Shown here: positions 17,734-25,977 of the stretch, one piece after another | Layout of the letters: every line of letters begins with the position of its first letter | Position numbering within the stretch: the first letter of the stretch is position 1 | DNA from: Terricaulis silvestris | GTDB lineage: Bacteria; Pseudomonadota; Alphaproteobacteria; Caulobacterales; Aquidulcibacteraceae | Direction: 5' to 3' | Length of the DNA: 64,000 bases | NCBI RefSeq assembly: GCF_009792355.1 | Contig: NZ_CP047045.1 | Coordinates: forward strand, 248,001-312,000 | Translations under genes and position numbers: made by a program | The notes under the pieces: generated by a model | What the model saw: the letters and a program-made list of their open reading frames with translations, nothing else | Database searches by the model: none | What the model was told of the DNA's origin: nothing

Positions 17734-18420
17734 ATGCAGTTCGCGTTTGATCCGCCGCCGGCGCCTTCCGTTGCCATACGAGGCAGCGACGCGCGCTTTC
17801 CCGTTCGCCGCATATTCTGTGTCGGGCGAAATTACGCTGACCATGTCCGCGAAATGGGGAATGACCCCAAAAGCGAACCACCGGTGTTCTTTACGAAACC
17901 CGCCGATGCGGTGGTTGAAAGTGGCAGCGCCATCCCGTACGCGACGCAAACGTCGAATTTGCACCACGAGGTCGAACTCTTGTTCGCCATCGGCAAGGAC
18001 GGCGCCGAGATCGCCGAAGCGACCGCGCGCGATCATGTCTGGGGCTACGCCGTCGGCGTCGATCTCACGCGGCGCGACCTGCAAGCCGCGGCCAAGCAAG
18101 CCGGCGGACCTTGGGACGCGTCGAAGGGGTTCGACAATTCCGCGCCGATCGGGCCGCTGACGCCCGCCAGCGCGATCGGCCATCTATCAGCGGGGACCAT
18201 TCAGCTCTCCGTCAACGGCGCCATCCGTCAGAACGCCAATCTCTCCGAGATGATCTGGACAGTTCCGGAAATCGTCGCAGCCCTCTCGCGCACTTGGGCG
18301 CTCAAAGCGGGTGATCTGGTTTTCACTGGCACCCCAAGCGGCGTCGGCCCGCTACACCGCGGCGACGCTGTCGCTGCCGAGATCGCCGGCCTCTCGCCGT
18401 TGCGATTCACTATCAAGTAG
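17734..18420 (+). CDS. Fumarylacetoacetate hydrolase family protein, fumarylpyruvate hydrolase-like
   Basis: A 228-residue FAH-fold hydrolase. FPVRRIFCVGRNYADHVREMG, PPVFFTKPADAVV, the metal-binding glutamates in HHEVELLFAIG, GYAVGVDLTRRDLQ and VFTGTPSGVGPL define the family. The compact length and FFTKPADAVV motif resemble fumarylpyruvate hydrolases of the gentisate pathway (NagK-like), though related enzymes decarboxylate oxaloacetate. No gentisate genes are nearby, so the substrate is open. The ATG at 17734 is taken because upstream residues are low-complexity Arg-rich sequence. Confidence 0.85.
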   Translation: MQFAFDPPPAPSVAIRGSDARFPVRRIFCVGRNYADHVREMGNDPKSEPPVFFTKPADAVVESGSAIPYATQTSNLHHEVELLFAIGKDGAEIAEATARDHVWGYAVGVDLTRRDLQAAAKQAGGPWDASKGFDNSAPIGPLTPASAIGHLSAGTIQLSVNGAIRQNANLSEMIWTVPEIVAALSRTWALKAGDLVFTGTPSGVGPLHRGDAVAAEIAGLSPLRFTIK

Positions 18421-18490
18421 CGTGCGACACGCGGCCTTTGCGGGGGACAGGGCGGCGGGCTAGGTTGCGCGTGCACGACGGAGCAGCGCT

Positions 18491-20317
18491 TTGAAGTCTA
18501 CCGACATCAAGAACCCGGACTACTTCCACAAGGTCGTGGACTGCCAATGGGCGTGCCCCGCGCACACGCCGGTGCCGGAATACATCCGCCTCATCGCCGA
18601 TCAGCGATACGCCGACGCATACATGATCAACTGGAAGTCGAACGTGTTTCCGGGGATCCTCGGGCGCACCTGCGATCGTCCGTGTGAGCCTGCCTGCCGC
18701 CGTGGCCGCGTAGAGGAAAGCCAAGCCAAGCCCGAACCGGTCGCGATCTGTCGCCTGAAGCGCGTCGCCGCCGACAACAAGGGCGAGATCGAGTCTCTAC
18801 TGCCGCCGAAAGCCGCGACGAAGAACGGCAAGCGCGTCGCCTGCATCGGAGCAGGGCCGGCTTCGCTGACCGTCGCGCGCGATCTGCTGCCGCTTGGCTA
18901 CGAGGTCCACATTTTCGACGGCGACAAGAAGGGCGGCGGCATGATCCGCACCCAGATCCCGCGTTTCCGCCTGCCGGAAAGCGTGATCGACGAAGAGGTG
19001 AACTACATCCTCCGCTACGAGCCGGTGACGCATTTCGGCGAGCGCGTGGAGTCGCTGAAAGCGTTTCTGGCTCAAGGCTGGGACGCCGTTTTCGTTGGCA
19101 CTGGCGCGCCGCGCGGCCGCGATCTGAATCTGCCCGGCCAGAAGGAAGCCGGAAAGAACATCCATATCGGCATCGATTGGCTATCCAACGTCTCGTTCGA
19201 GCACACCGACAAGATTGGCAAGCGGGTCATCGTGCTCGGCGGCGGCAACACTGCGATGGATTGCTGCCGCACCTCGCGCCGCTTGGGCGGCGAGGACGTG
19301 AAAGTCATCGTCCGCTCCGGCTTCGAGGAGATGAAAGCCTCGCCTTGGGAGAAGGAAGACGCCCAGCACGAAGGCATCCCGATCATCAACTTCCTCAACC
19401 CCAAGGAATTCACCCACGAGAACGGCAAGCTCACCGGCGTGCTGTTCACTAAGATGGGCTGGGTCGAGAAGGACGGGAAACGGAAGCTTGAACCGACTGG
19501 CGAACCGGACGTGCACTACGAATGCGACGACGTGCTGATGGCCGTCGGCCAGGAAAACGCATTCCCGTGGATCGAACGCGACCTCGGCATGACGTTCGAC
19601 AAATGGGACGTGCCCGTCGTCGATCCCGTGACGATGCAATCCGATATCCCCAACGTGTTCTTCGGCGGCGACGCAGCGTTTGGTCCGAAGAACATCATTT
19701 GGGCTGTCGCCCACGGCCATGACGCTGCCGTGTCGATCGATCTCTTCCTCAGCAAAGACGACGTAAAGCAGCGTCCACCGCCAGGCGTGTCCATGATGTC
19801 GACCAAGATGGGCATCCACGAATGGGCCTACGACAACGACATTTCGTTGGACCTTCGCTACAAGGTGCCGCTGGTCGAGCCCGATGTTGCACTGCGGAAT
19901 GTGAAGATCGAAGTCGAGAAGGGCTTCGACCCGCTGCTGGGATATAAGGAAGCGCAACGCTGTCTGAATTGCGACGTGCAAACCGTGTTCAGCGCCGATC
20001 TCTGTATCGAGTGCGACGCCTGCGTCGACATCTGCCCGATGGATTGCATAACGTTCACGGATAACGGCGAAGAAACCGATCTACGCGAGCGTCTCAACGC
20101 GCCGGCCATGAACTTAACGCAAGATATCTATGTCGCCGACGGCCTGAAGACCGGCCGCGTCATGGCCAAGGACGAAGACGTCTGCCTCCACTGCGGCCTC
20201 TGCGCGGAGCGTTGCCCAACCGGCGCCTGGGACATGCAGCAATTCTACCTGGACATCACCAACGCCGGTTGCGGTGCGGCGCCGAACGCAAAACGTGAGC
20301 CGGCGCCAGCCAAATAG
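18491..20317 (+). CDS. GltD-like FAD/NAD(P) oxidoreductase with two ferredoxin-type Fe-S clusters, putative 2-oxoacid oxidoreductase partner
   Basis: A 608-residue fusion. Residues 1-100 form the Cys-rich domain of glutamate-synthase small subunits (C18, C22, C61, C65, C69). Two Rossmann units follow (IGAGPASLTVARDLL near 119, and VLGGGNTAMDC). The C-terminus carries CLNCDVQTVF, CIECDACVDICPMDC and CLHCGLCAERCPTG, enough for two [4Fe-4S] clusters. Such proteins transfer electrons between NAD(P)H and low-potential Fe-S partners. With korA and korB downstream, a role as the ferredoxin:NAD(P) branch of a 2-oxoacid:ferredoxin oxidoreductase is likely. No separate ferredoxin gene is visible here. 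Confidence 0.85.
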   Translation: MKSTDIKNPDYFHKVVDCQWACPAHTPVPEYIRLIADQRYADAYMINWKSNVFPGILGRTCDRPCEPACRRGRVEESQAKPEPVAICRLKRVAADNKGEIESLLPPKAATKNGKRVACIGAGPASLTVARDLLPLGYEVHIFDGDKKGGGMIRTQIPRFRLPESVIDEEVNYILRYEPVTHFGERVESLKAFLAQGWDAVFVGTGAPRGRDLNLPGQKEAGKNIHIGIDWLSNVSFEHTDKIGKRVIVLGGGNTAMDCCRTSRRLGGEDVKVIVRSGFEEMKASPWEKEDAQHEGIPIINFLNPKEFTHENGKLTGVLFTKMGWVEKDGKRKLEPTGEPDVHYECDDVLMAVGQENAFPWIERDLGMTFDKWDVPVVDPVTMQSDIPNVFFGGDAAFGPKNIIWAVAHGHDAAVSIDLFLSKDDVKQRPPPGVSMMSTKMGIHEWAYDNDISLDLRYKVPLVEPDVALRNVKIEVEKGFDPLLGYKEAQRCLNCDVQTVFSADLCIECDACVDICPMDCITFTDNGEETDLRERLNAPAMNLTQDIYVADGLKTGRVMAKDEDVCLHCGLCAERCPTGAWDMQQFYLDITNAGCGAAPNAKREPAPAK

Positions 20318-20527
20318 GGAACTTCCTGTCGTTAGAAGCGTATTGCCTTCAGGGCGCAGCGGGGTACGTTTGATCCGCTGCGAGGGGGAACTTGTGTGGT
20401 GCGCGAAAGCGTACATCTGCGCTTGTTCTGAAAGAGCAAGCGCCAAGAAGACGGCGCAATACGACCTGGCACGCAGGCCGCTTCGGCGCCGCTCGTGTTT
20501 TTTGAGCAACCGAAGGGGATTAACCCA

Positions 20528-20845
20528 ATGAAGATTCGTGCCCTCGCCGCAGCGCTCGCGCTGTCGTTCGCCGTCGCGCAAGTAGCCGCGCCGGCCGCCT
20601 ATGCTGAAACCAGCGCCTTCCGCTCCGTCGAAGCGCAAACGTTCAGCCAAACTGAACTGCAGCGTTATGGCCTCTCGGCCGACGACGCCAGCCAAGTCGC
20701 CGCCTATCAAGACGCGGGCTACCAAGTCCAAGTCGTATCCGCTGAAGAAGCCGCGCAAATGACGGGCGGCCAATTCTCGCAGAACCAGTGGCTCGTAATC
20801 GGCATCGTCGTGCTGGTTATCGTCGTGGCGGTCAGCCTCGACTAA
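20528..20845 (+). CDS. Small exported protein with C-terminal membrane helix, PA2779-like
   Basis: A 105-residue protein. It has a clear signal peptide (cleavage expected after AYA near residue 26), a short mature region (LSADDASQVAAYQDAGYQVQVVSAEEAAQMTGG) and a C-terminal membrane helix at about 88-103. This size and layout, together with a directly coupled cysteine peptidase lipoprotein downstream, resembles the PA2779/PA2778 pair of Pseudomonas; that comparison is from memory. The start at 20528 is preceded by AAGGGGA. The stop overlaps the next start as TAATG. Confidence 0.65.
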   Translation: MKIRALAAALALSFAVAQVAAPAAYAETSAFRSVEAQTFSQTELQRYGLSADDASQVAAYQDAGYQVQVVSAEEAAQMTGGQFSQNQWLVIGIVVLVIVVAVSLD

Positions 20846-21591
20846 TGATCCGCCGTACGCTTGTCGTACCGCTGTTGTTGGCGCTGGGCGCCTGCGCGAG
20901 CACCCCGACGTCAAGTCTGGGCGCTTTCGCGGAGCGCAGCGCCAACAATAGTTTCGAACCGTTCGACCGCGGCGTTGAGCCGCCGGATACGCTTGTGCTA
21001 CCGGTCTCTCACGACCAGCAGACCAGCATGGCCGCTTGCGGCGCGCATGTGATGTCGAGCGTGATCAATTATTGGGAAGGCGAGGGCACGGTCACCGGCC
21101 ACGCCTTGTTCGAGGCGACGCCACCTGCCGATACGCGCGCTGGCTACTCGATGGCAGAGCTTATGACGCTCGCCCGCGCCCACGGCCTCACCACCAGCGC
21201 GGTGCGTCTCACCGACGCCGACATTATCCGCGAACTGGAAGCCGGCCGGCCTGTGCTGGTGCCGGTTCGCGTGCCATCCATCTTTATCCAGCCCTGGCAG
21301 CTCCCGGGCGCCAACGTACCGGTGCTGGGCCTACCTGCGGCCGTTGTCACGTCGCGTGTCGGCGCGATCGCAGAGTTCACCGGCGCGACGTTGGTGAACC
21401 ATTACGTGCTGATCGTGGGCTATGAGGACGAGACCTTCGTCGCGGTCGAGCCGGTGATGGGCTTCCGTACCATCGCCTTCGAGCGCCTGGACCGCTATCG
21501 CGAGCCCTTCGGCAATGCGGCGCTCGTTTTCAGCGGCTCACGCCCGCGCCCAGCCTCCGGCGCCGCCGGGCAAACCGCTCCGACCGGCTAG
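20845..21591 (+). CDS. C39-like cysteine peptidase lipoprotein, PA2778-like
   Basis: A 248-residue lipoprotein (lipobox LALGAC, Cys17). The papain-like/C39-type fold is suggested by DQQTSMAACGAHVMSSVINYW, with the candidate nucleophile Cys65, and by NHYVLIVGYEDETFVAVEP, with His186 as the catalytic histidine. C39 domains cleave leader peptides of secreted bacteriocins; PA2778-type proteins are periplasmic relatives with no known substrate. It is translationally coupled to the small exported protein, which is the obvious candidate substrate or partner. It sits between the FAD/Fe-S protein gene and korA. Confidence 0.75.
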   Translation: MIRRTLVVPLLLALGACASTPTSSLGAFAERSANNSFEPFDRGVEPPDTLVLPVSHDQQTSMAACGAHVMSSVINYWEGEGTVTGHALFEATPPADTRAGYSMAELMTLARAHGLTTSAVRLTDADIIRELEAGRPVLVPVRVPSIFIQPWQLPGANVPVLGLPAAVVTSRVGAIAEFTGATLVNHYVLIVGYEDETFVAVEPVMGFRTIAFERLDRYREPFGNAALVFSGSRPRPASGAAGQTAPTG

Positions 21592-21659
21592 TCGTCTGAA
21601 GCTTTCCGGCGCCTCGACCCTTCATTTGCCCGTCACGAACCGCTATTGAGTTCCTCCCC

Positions 21660-23537
21660 GTGGCGGATTTGGCCGCTTGTCATGACGCGGGTAGCGAGGC
21701 GCATCACTTGTCGAAGCCGCTGACCGCAACGAACGATTTCGTCGTCAAATTCGCCAATGTGAACGGCTCGGGCTCGGCGAGCGCGAACGGCCTGTTCGCG
21801 AAAATCATTCTGCGCATGGGCGTGCCCGTCGGCGCCCGCAACATCTTCCCCTCGAACATCCAGGGCCTGCCGACCTGGTACGAGGTGCGCGTCAACGAAC
21901 AGAACTTCCTCGGCCGCCGCGGCGGCGTCGATCTCATGATCGCGATGAACCCGCAGACCTGGGACGCCGACGTGAAGGGCATCGAGCCCGGCGGCTATCT
22001 GCTCTATGATTCCTCCAAGCCGCTGCCCGCCTCGAAATTTCGCGACGACATCACGGTGATCGGCGCGCCGCTGACCGAATTGATTGCCGCCGAGTTTGCC
22101 GACCCACGCCAGCGCCAGCTGTTCAAGAACATCTGTTATGTCGGCGTGCTAGCGAACCTGCTCGGTTTCGAGCCGGAGCTGGTGAAAGAGCTGCTGACCC
22201 AGGAGTTCAAAGGCAAGGACAAGCTGATCGCGCCGAATTTCAAGGCATTCGAACTGGGTTACAACTTCGCCAAAGAACACCTCGCGCCGATCGGCCTTAA
22301 AGTGAAGAAGGCCGACAAGGTCGGCAACCGCATCTTTGTCGAGGGCAACGAGGCCGCCGGCCTCGGCGCCGTGTTCGGCGGCGCTACGTTCTGCGCCTGG
22401 TATCCGATCACGCCGTCCACGTCGCTGGCGGAAGGCTTCGAGAAGCACGCCAGCAAGCTTCGCGTCGATGCTGACGGCAAGAAGCGCTACGCCATCGTCC
22501 AAGCCGAAGACGAAATCGCTTCGATCGGCATGGTGATGGGCGCCGGCTGGGCCGGCTCACGCGCCTTCACCTGCACCAGCGGCCCCGGCATTTCGCTGAT
22601 GAACGAATTTGTGGGCTTCTCTTATTACGCCGAGGTCCCTGCAGTAATTTTCGATGTGCAACGCGGCGGGCCTTCAACAGGCATGCCGACGCGCACCCAG
22701 CAATCAGATCTCTTGCTCGCCGCCTACGCCAGCCACGGCGACACGAAGCATCCGATGCTCTTTCCGGGCAATCCGACCGAAGCGTTCGAGATGAGCGCGC
22801 AAGCGTTCGACCTGGCAGACTTCTTCCAGACCACTATTTTCGTCATGCTTGAGCTCGATATCGGCATGCAGGAATGGCTGACCGAGCCGTTCAAGTGGGA
22901 CGAGAAGCGCAAGCTCAATCGCGGCAAGGTGTTGACGCGCGAACACCTCGACGCCGGCGTTGAGTTCGGCCGCTACCTCGATGTCGATGGCGACGCCGTG
23001 CCGTATCGCACTTATCCGGGCACGCACCCAACCAAGGGCTCATACTTCACCCGCGGCTCCAGCCACGATCGCTACGCGCGCTACAGTGAGAAGGGCGAGG
23101 ACTACACCGACGGCATGAACCGCCTGCTGCGCAAGTGGGAGACGATGAAGTCTCACGTGCCGGCGCCGATCATCAAGAAAGCCAAGCGCCGCACGCCCGA
23201 TGGCGTGATCTATATGGGCTCCACCGATCCCGCGATGGAAGAAGCGCTGCACACGCTCGAAGCGCGCGGCACGCATCTCGATGCCATGCGCATCCGCGGC
23301 TTTCCATTCAATGATCAGGTGTTTGAGTTCATCCGCGATCACGAGCAAGTCTTCGTCGTCGAACAGAACCGCGACGCCCAGCTGAAGTCGCTGCTGGTGA
23401 ACGAGGGCGGCGTGCACCCCGCGCGTCTTGTCTCCATCCTGCACTTCGACGGCTCGCCGATCTCGGCGCGTTTCATCATCAAAGACATCGCCGACAAGCT
23501 CAAAGCCGGCGCAGCGCTCACGGAAAACGCAGAATAG
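21660..23537 (+). CDS. korA: 2-oxoacid:acceptor oxidoreductase, alpha (fused gamma-alpha) subunit
   Basis: A 625-residue subunit of a 2-oxoglutarate (or other 2-oxoacid):ferredoxin oxidoreductase. The gamma domain comes first (VKFANVNGSGSASANGLFAKII..., about residues 28-200). The pyrimidine-binding alpha domain follows from about 225 (GNEAAGLGAVFGGATFCAWYPITPST, QAEDEIASIGMVMGAGWAG, TCTSGPGISLMNE, RGGPSTGMPTRTQQSDL). The start is GTG at 21660, with no strong ribosome site, so it is provisional. The beta subunit gene is not adjacent as usual; a toxin-antitoxin pair of about 0.9 kb lies between them. Substrate choice cannot be read from sequence by eye. Confidence 0.92.
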   Translation: MADLAACHDAGSEAHHLSKPLTATNDFVVKFANVNGSGSASANGLFAKIILRMGVPVGARNIFPSNIQGLPTWYEVRVNEQNFLGRRGGVDLMIAMNPQTWDADVKGIEPGGYLLYDSSKPLPASKFRDDITVIGAPLTELIAAEFADPRQRQLFKNICYVGVLANLLGFEPELVKELLTQEFKGKDKLIAPNFKAFELGYNFAKEHLAPIGLKVKKADKVGNRIFVEGNEAAGLGAVFGGATFCAWYPITPSTSLAEGFEKHASKLRVDADGKKRYAIVQAEDEIASIGMVMGAGWAGSRAFTCTSGPGISLMNEFVGFSYYAEVPAVIFDVQRGGPSTGMPTRTQQSDLLLAAYASHGDTKHPMLFPGNPTEAFEMSAQAFDLADFFQTTIFVMLELDIGMQEWLTEPFKWDEKRKLNRGKVLTREHLDAGVEFGRYLDVDGDAVPYRTYPGTHPTKGSYFTRGSSHDRYARYSEKGEDYTDGMNRLLRKWETMKSHVPAPIIKKAKRRTPDGVIYMGSTDPAMEEALHTLEARGTHLDAMRIRGFPFNDQVFEFIRDHEQVFVVEQNRDAQLKSLLVNEGGVHPARLVSILHFDGSPISARFIIKDIADKLKAGAALTENAE

Positions 23538-23540
23538 GTC

Positions 23541-23574
23541 TTGACCTTTTCTGAAAAGGTAATACCTTTTCGGC
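23541..23574 (+). promoter_or_regulatory. Palindromic operator/promoter of the DUF7662-PIN pair
   Basis: A perfect inverted repeat ACCTTTT-CTG-AAAAGGT occupies 23544-23560, and a third half-site ACCTTTT follows at 23564-23570, ending four bases before the antitoxin ATG. A TAATAC box at 23560-23565 lies about ten bases upstream of the ATG, where a -10 element for a leaderless message would be. This is the expected layout of an antitoxin autoregulatory site. Confidence 0.6.
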
Positions 23575-24042
23575 ATGAAGTACGCGAGTTTGCGCGCGTT
23601 TCTGCTGGCGCGGCAGGAGCCGCGGATCAGCATGTCGTTTGCGCAGGTCGCGGCCGCAGCGAAAGTGAAGCTGCCGGCCTCGGCGTTTCGATACCCGCAA
23701 TGGTGGCAGAACGACGCCGAGCACCATGTCCAGGCGAAGGCTTGGATCGAGGCTGGCTACAAAACGGAGAATGTCGATCTCGACGCGCAAAGTGTAGAAT
23801 TTGTGCGCGTGGCGTCGCGAGCGCGCGGAGTACGTGAGGTGCAAGAGAGCTACGATCACAAGCCCGCGACGCCGTACAAGGTGCATCCCGCGTACGGCGC
23901 GCTCAAGGGCACGTTCACGATTGATCCTCGCTGGGACCTGACCAAGCCCTCGCTCGATGAAGACGAACTCGCCGAGATGGACGCGAATATCGATCGGTTG
24001 GCGGACCGCGTCGAAGAGGGCATGCGTCGCAACAAGAAATGA
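23575..24042 (+). CDS. Putative antitoxin with DUF7662-like N-terminal domain
   Basis: A 155-residue protein. Residues 1-80 (SLRAFLLARQEPRISMSFAQV, LPASAFRYPQWWQND, AWIEAGYKTENVDL) match the small DUF7662-type domain as I remember it, a basic domain with the WWxN signature. The second half (DPRWDLTKPSLDEDELAEMDANIDRLADRVEEGM) is acidic and helical, like the toxin-binding tail of antitoxins. The stop overlaps the PIN-domain start as ATGA, the usual antitoxin-toxin arrangement. A palindrome directly upstream is a likely self-regulatory site. It sits between korA and korB on the same strand. Confidence 0.7.
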   Translation: MKYASLRAFLLARQEPRISMSFAQVAAAAKVKLPASAFRYPQWWQNDAEHHVQAKAWIEAGYKTENVDLDAQSVEFVRVASRARGVREVQESYDHKPATPYKVHPAYGALKGTFTIDPRWDLTKPSLDEDELAEMDANIDRLADRVEEGMRRNKK

Positions 24043-24452
24043 GACCGCCATTTCTGCTCGATACGTGCGCTGCGCTCTGGTTCATGGACGCCACGCTACG
24101 AAAGGCGACCGTAGATGCGCTGACGGATGCCTGCAATCAAGGGACGGGTACTTTCATCTCGCCCATTACCGCGTTTGAGGTCGGTCAGCTCGCGCGCAAA
24201 CGGAGGTTCAAATCTCACTTGACGCCGCTGCAGTGGTTTGAGCGCCTAATAGGCATGCCGGGGATGGTCCTCGCGGATTTGCCGCCGGCGGTCTTTATCG
24301 CATCATCGGAGCTACCGGACTGCCAAGCGAAGGACCCGAGCGACCGCATCATCGCCGCCACCGCCCGCGAGTATGGCTTTACGGTAGTCACACGCGACCG
24401 CGCGTTGCTAGACTACGGCAAGCAGGGCTATCTAAGCGTCCTGGAGTGCTAG
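24039..24452 (+). CDS. PIN-domain toxin, VapC-like ribonuclease
   Basis: A 137-residue PIN-domain protein. The acidic metal-binding residues are in place: D8 in FLLDTCAALW, E47 in ITAFEVGQLA, D99/D102 in AKDPSDRIIAATA, and D120 in VTRDRALLDYG. VapC-type toxins cut tRNA or rRNA in the cytoplasm unless bound by their antitoxin. The active site looks intact. Its partner is not a classical AbrB/MetJ-type VapB but a DUF7662-like protein. The korB start follows the stop by six bases. Confidence 0.87.
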   Translation: MRPPFLLDTCAALWFMDATLRKATVDALTDACNQGTGTFISPITAFEVGQLARKRRFKSHLTPLQWFERLIGMPGMVLADLPPAVFIASSELPDCQAKDPSDRIIAATAREYGFTVVTRDRALLDYGKQGYLSVLEC

Positions 24453-24458
24453 CCGCCG

Positions 24459-25514
24459 ATGACCTACATCGCCAAACCGTCGCTGCATCACCCGTCGCTC
24501 GAGCGCAACGCCGCCGGCCACACCCGGCGCGACTATGAAGGCCGTATCTCCACGCTCTGCGCCGGCTGTGGTCACGACTCGATCAGCGCCTCGATCATCC
24601 AAGCCTGCTTCGAAATCGATCTCGAACCGCATCGGCTCGCAAAATTCTCCGGCATCGGTTGCTCGTCGAAGACGCCGGACTATTTCGTCAGCCCAGCGCA
24701 CGGCTTCAACGCCGTCCACGGCCGCATGCCGTCCGTGCTCACCGGCGCCAACATCGCCGCGCGCGATCTGATCTATCTCGGCGTCAGCGGCGACGGCGAC
24801 AGCGCCTCGATCGGCCTTGGCCAATTCTGCCATGCGGTGCGCCGCGGCGTGAACATGACCTACATCGTCGAGAACAACGGCGTGTACGGCCTCACCAAAG
24901 GCCAATTCTCCGCCACCTCCGACAAAGGTTCAAAGGCCAAGAAGGGCGCGGAGAACAAAGACGCGCCGATCGATCTCGTCATGCTCGCACTGCAACTCGG
25001 CGCCACCTATGTCGGCCGTAGCTTCTCAGGCGACAAACACCAGCTGGTGCCGTTGATCAAAGGCGCGCTGTCGCACAAAGGCACCGCAATCCTCGATGTG
25101 CTGAGCCCGTGCGTGGCGTTCAACAACCACGTCGGCTCAACCAAGAGCTTCGACTACGTGCGTGAGCACAACGAAGCCGTGAACCGCATGGACGTGATCA
25201 CGCCCCGCGCGCCGATTGTCGCCGATTACAAGCCAGGTGAATTGAAAGAAGTCCGCCAGCACGACGGCTCGATCTTGCGTTTGCGCAAACTGGAAGAAGA
25301 CTACGACTCCACCGATCGCCACGCCGCGCTGGGCTACCTCGCAAAGAAAGCGGCGGAAGGGGAGATCGTGACGGGGCTGCTGTTCGTTGACCCCGACGCA
25401 AGCGACCTGCACGACGCCCTCGGCACAGTCCATTGCGCACTGAACAAGCTGGAAGACGCCGAACTGGTGCCGTCGCTCAGCGCGCTGGAAAAGATCAACT
25501 CAAGTTTCCGCTGA
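24459..25514 (+). CDS. korB: 2-oxoacid:acceptor oxidoreductase, beta subunit
   Basis: The thiamine-diphosphate and [4Fe-4S]-binding subunit (351 residues). Cluster ligands are C34 and C37 (CAGCGHDSI), C68 (GIGCSSKT) and probably C218 (LSPCVAFNNH). The ThDP motif is GDGDSASIGLGQ...NNGVYGLTKGQ (from residue 111). The C-terminal half is about 60 residues longer than minimal KorB proteins, as in aerobic bacteria. It completes the KorAB enzyme with the alpha subunit 0.9 kb upstream. It may be read from the kor message or from the toxin-antitoxin promoter, since only six bases separate it from the toxin stop. Confidence 0.93.
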   Translation: MTYIAKPSLHHPSLERNAAGHTRRDYEGRISTLCAGCGHDSISASIIQACFEIDLEPHRLAKFSGIGCSSKTPDYFVSPAHGFNAVHGRMPSVLTGANIAARDLIYLGVSGDGDSASIGLGQFCHAVRRGVNMTYIVENNGVYGLTKGQFSATSDKGSKAKKGAENKDAPIDLVMLALQLGATYVGRSFSGDKHQLVPLIKGALSHKGTAILDVLSPCVAFNNHVGSTKSFDYVREHNEAVNRMDVITPRAPIVADYKPGELKEVRQHDGSILRLRKLEEDYDSTDRHAALGYLAKKAAEGEIVTGLLFVDPDASDLHDALGTVHCALNKLEDAELVPSLSALEKINSSFR

Positions 25515-25521
25515 GCATTGT

Positions 25522-25977
25522 TCATTCTTGTTCGGAATCGGGGTTCTTGCGGACCTTGGGGCGTTCGAACTTGATTCCAGGCGCGGGCGGATCGCCGAAC
25601 CGATTGGACGCTGGATCGCCGGGAATGCAGCCCAGCCATATGATCAGGCCAGCGATGATCAGCGTAACGATTCCCAGGACGGGTAGCGCGCTGTCGCGTG
25701 GAAGGAGCGAGAACGCCGCTATCACCGCTCCAATCTCCAACGCCAGTGGCGCCAACACTAGCCAACCGGATCGGCCAATATCGTGAAGGCGCGGGACGCA
25801 TAGAATTACCAGCACGACCTCGCTGACCGGCGTTCTCCTCTGGAAGTAAAAGTTCAGGACGACGTAGAGCGCGACAATGATGACGACACAGAGCCAGAAC
25901 ATCGCTCTATTCATACGTCCCTGAAGCATCGCCGCATTCTCCTTTAATCGCTCTGCCTTGATCTGGCCGGCCTGCAT
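25522..25977 (-). CDS. DUF805-like membrane protein
   Basis: A 151-residue protein with four hydrophobic segments. GRMNRAMFWLCVVIIVALYVV and VPRLHDIGRSGWLVL are the signature features of DUF805 proteins (R-x-N near the first helix; RRLHDxGxSGW before the third). Function is unknown. The C-terminal tail (GDPASNRFGDPP) is also typical of the family. The start abuts the end of the following minus-strand dehydrogenase, sharing one base, so the two may be co-transcribed leftward. Confidence 0.82.
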   Translation of the reverse strand: MQAGQIKAERLKENAAMLQGRMNRAMFWLCVVIIVALYVVLNFYFQRRTPVSEVVLVILCVPRLHDIGRSGWLVLAPLALEIGAVIAAFSLLPRDSALPVLGIVTLIIAGLIIWLGCIPGDPASNRFGDPPAPGIKFERPKVRKNPDSEQE

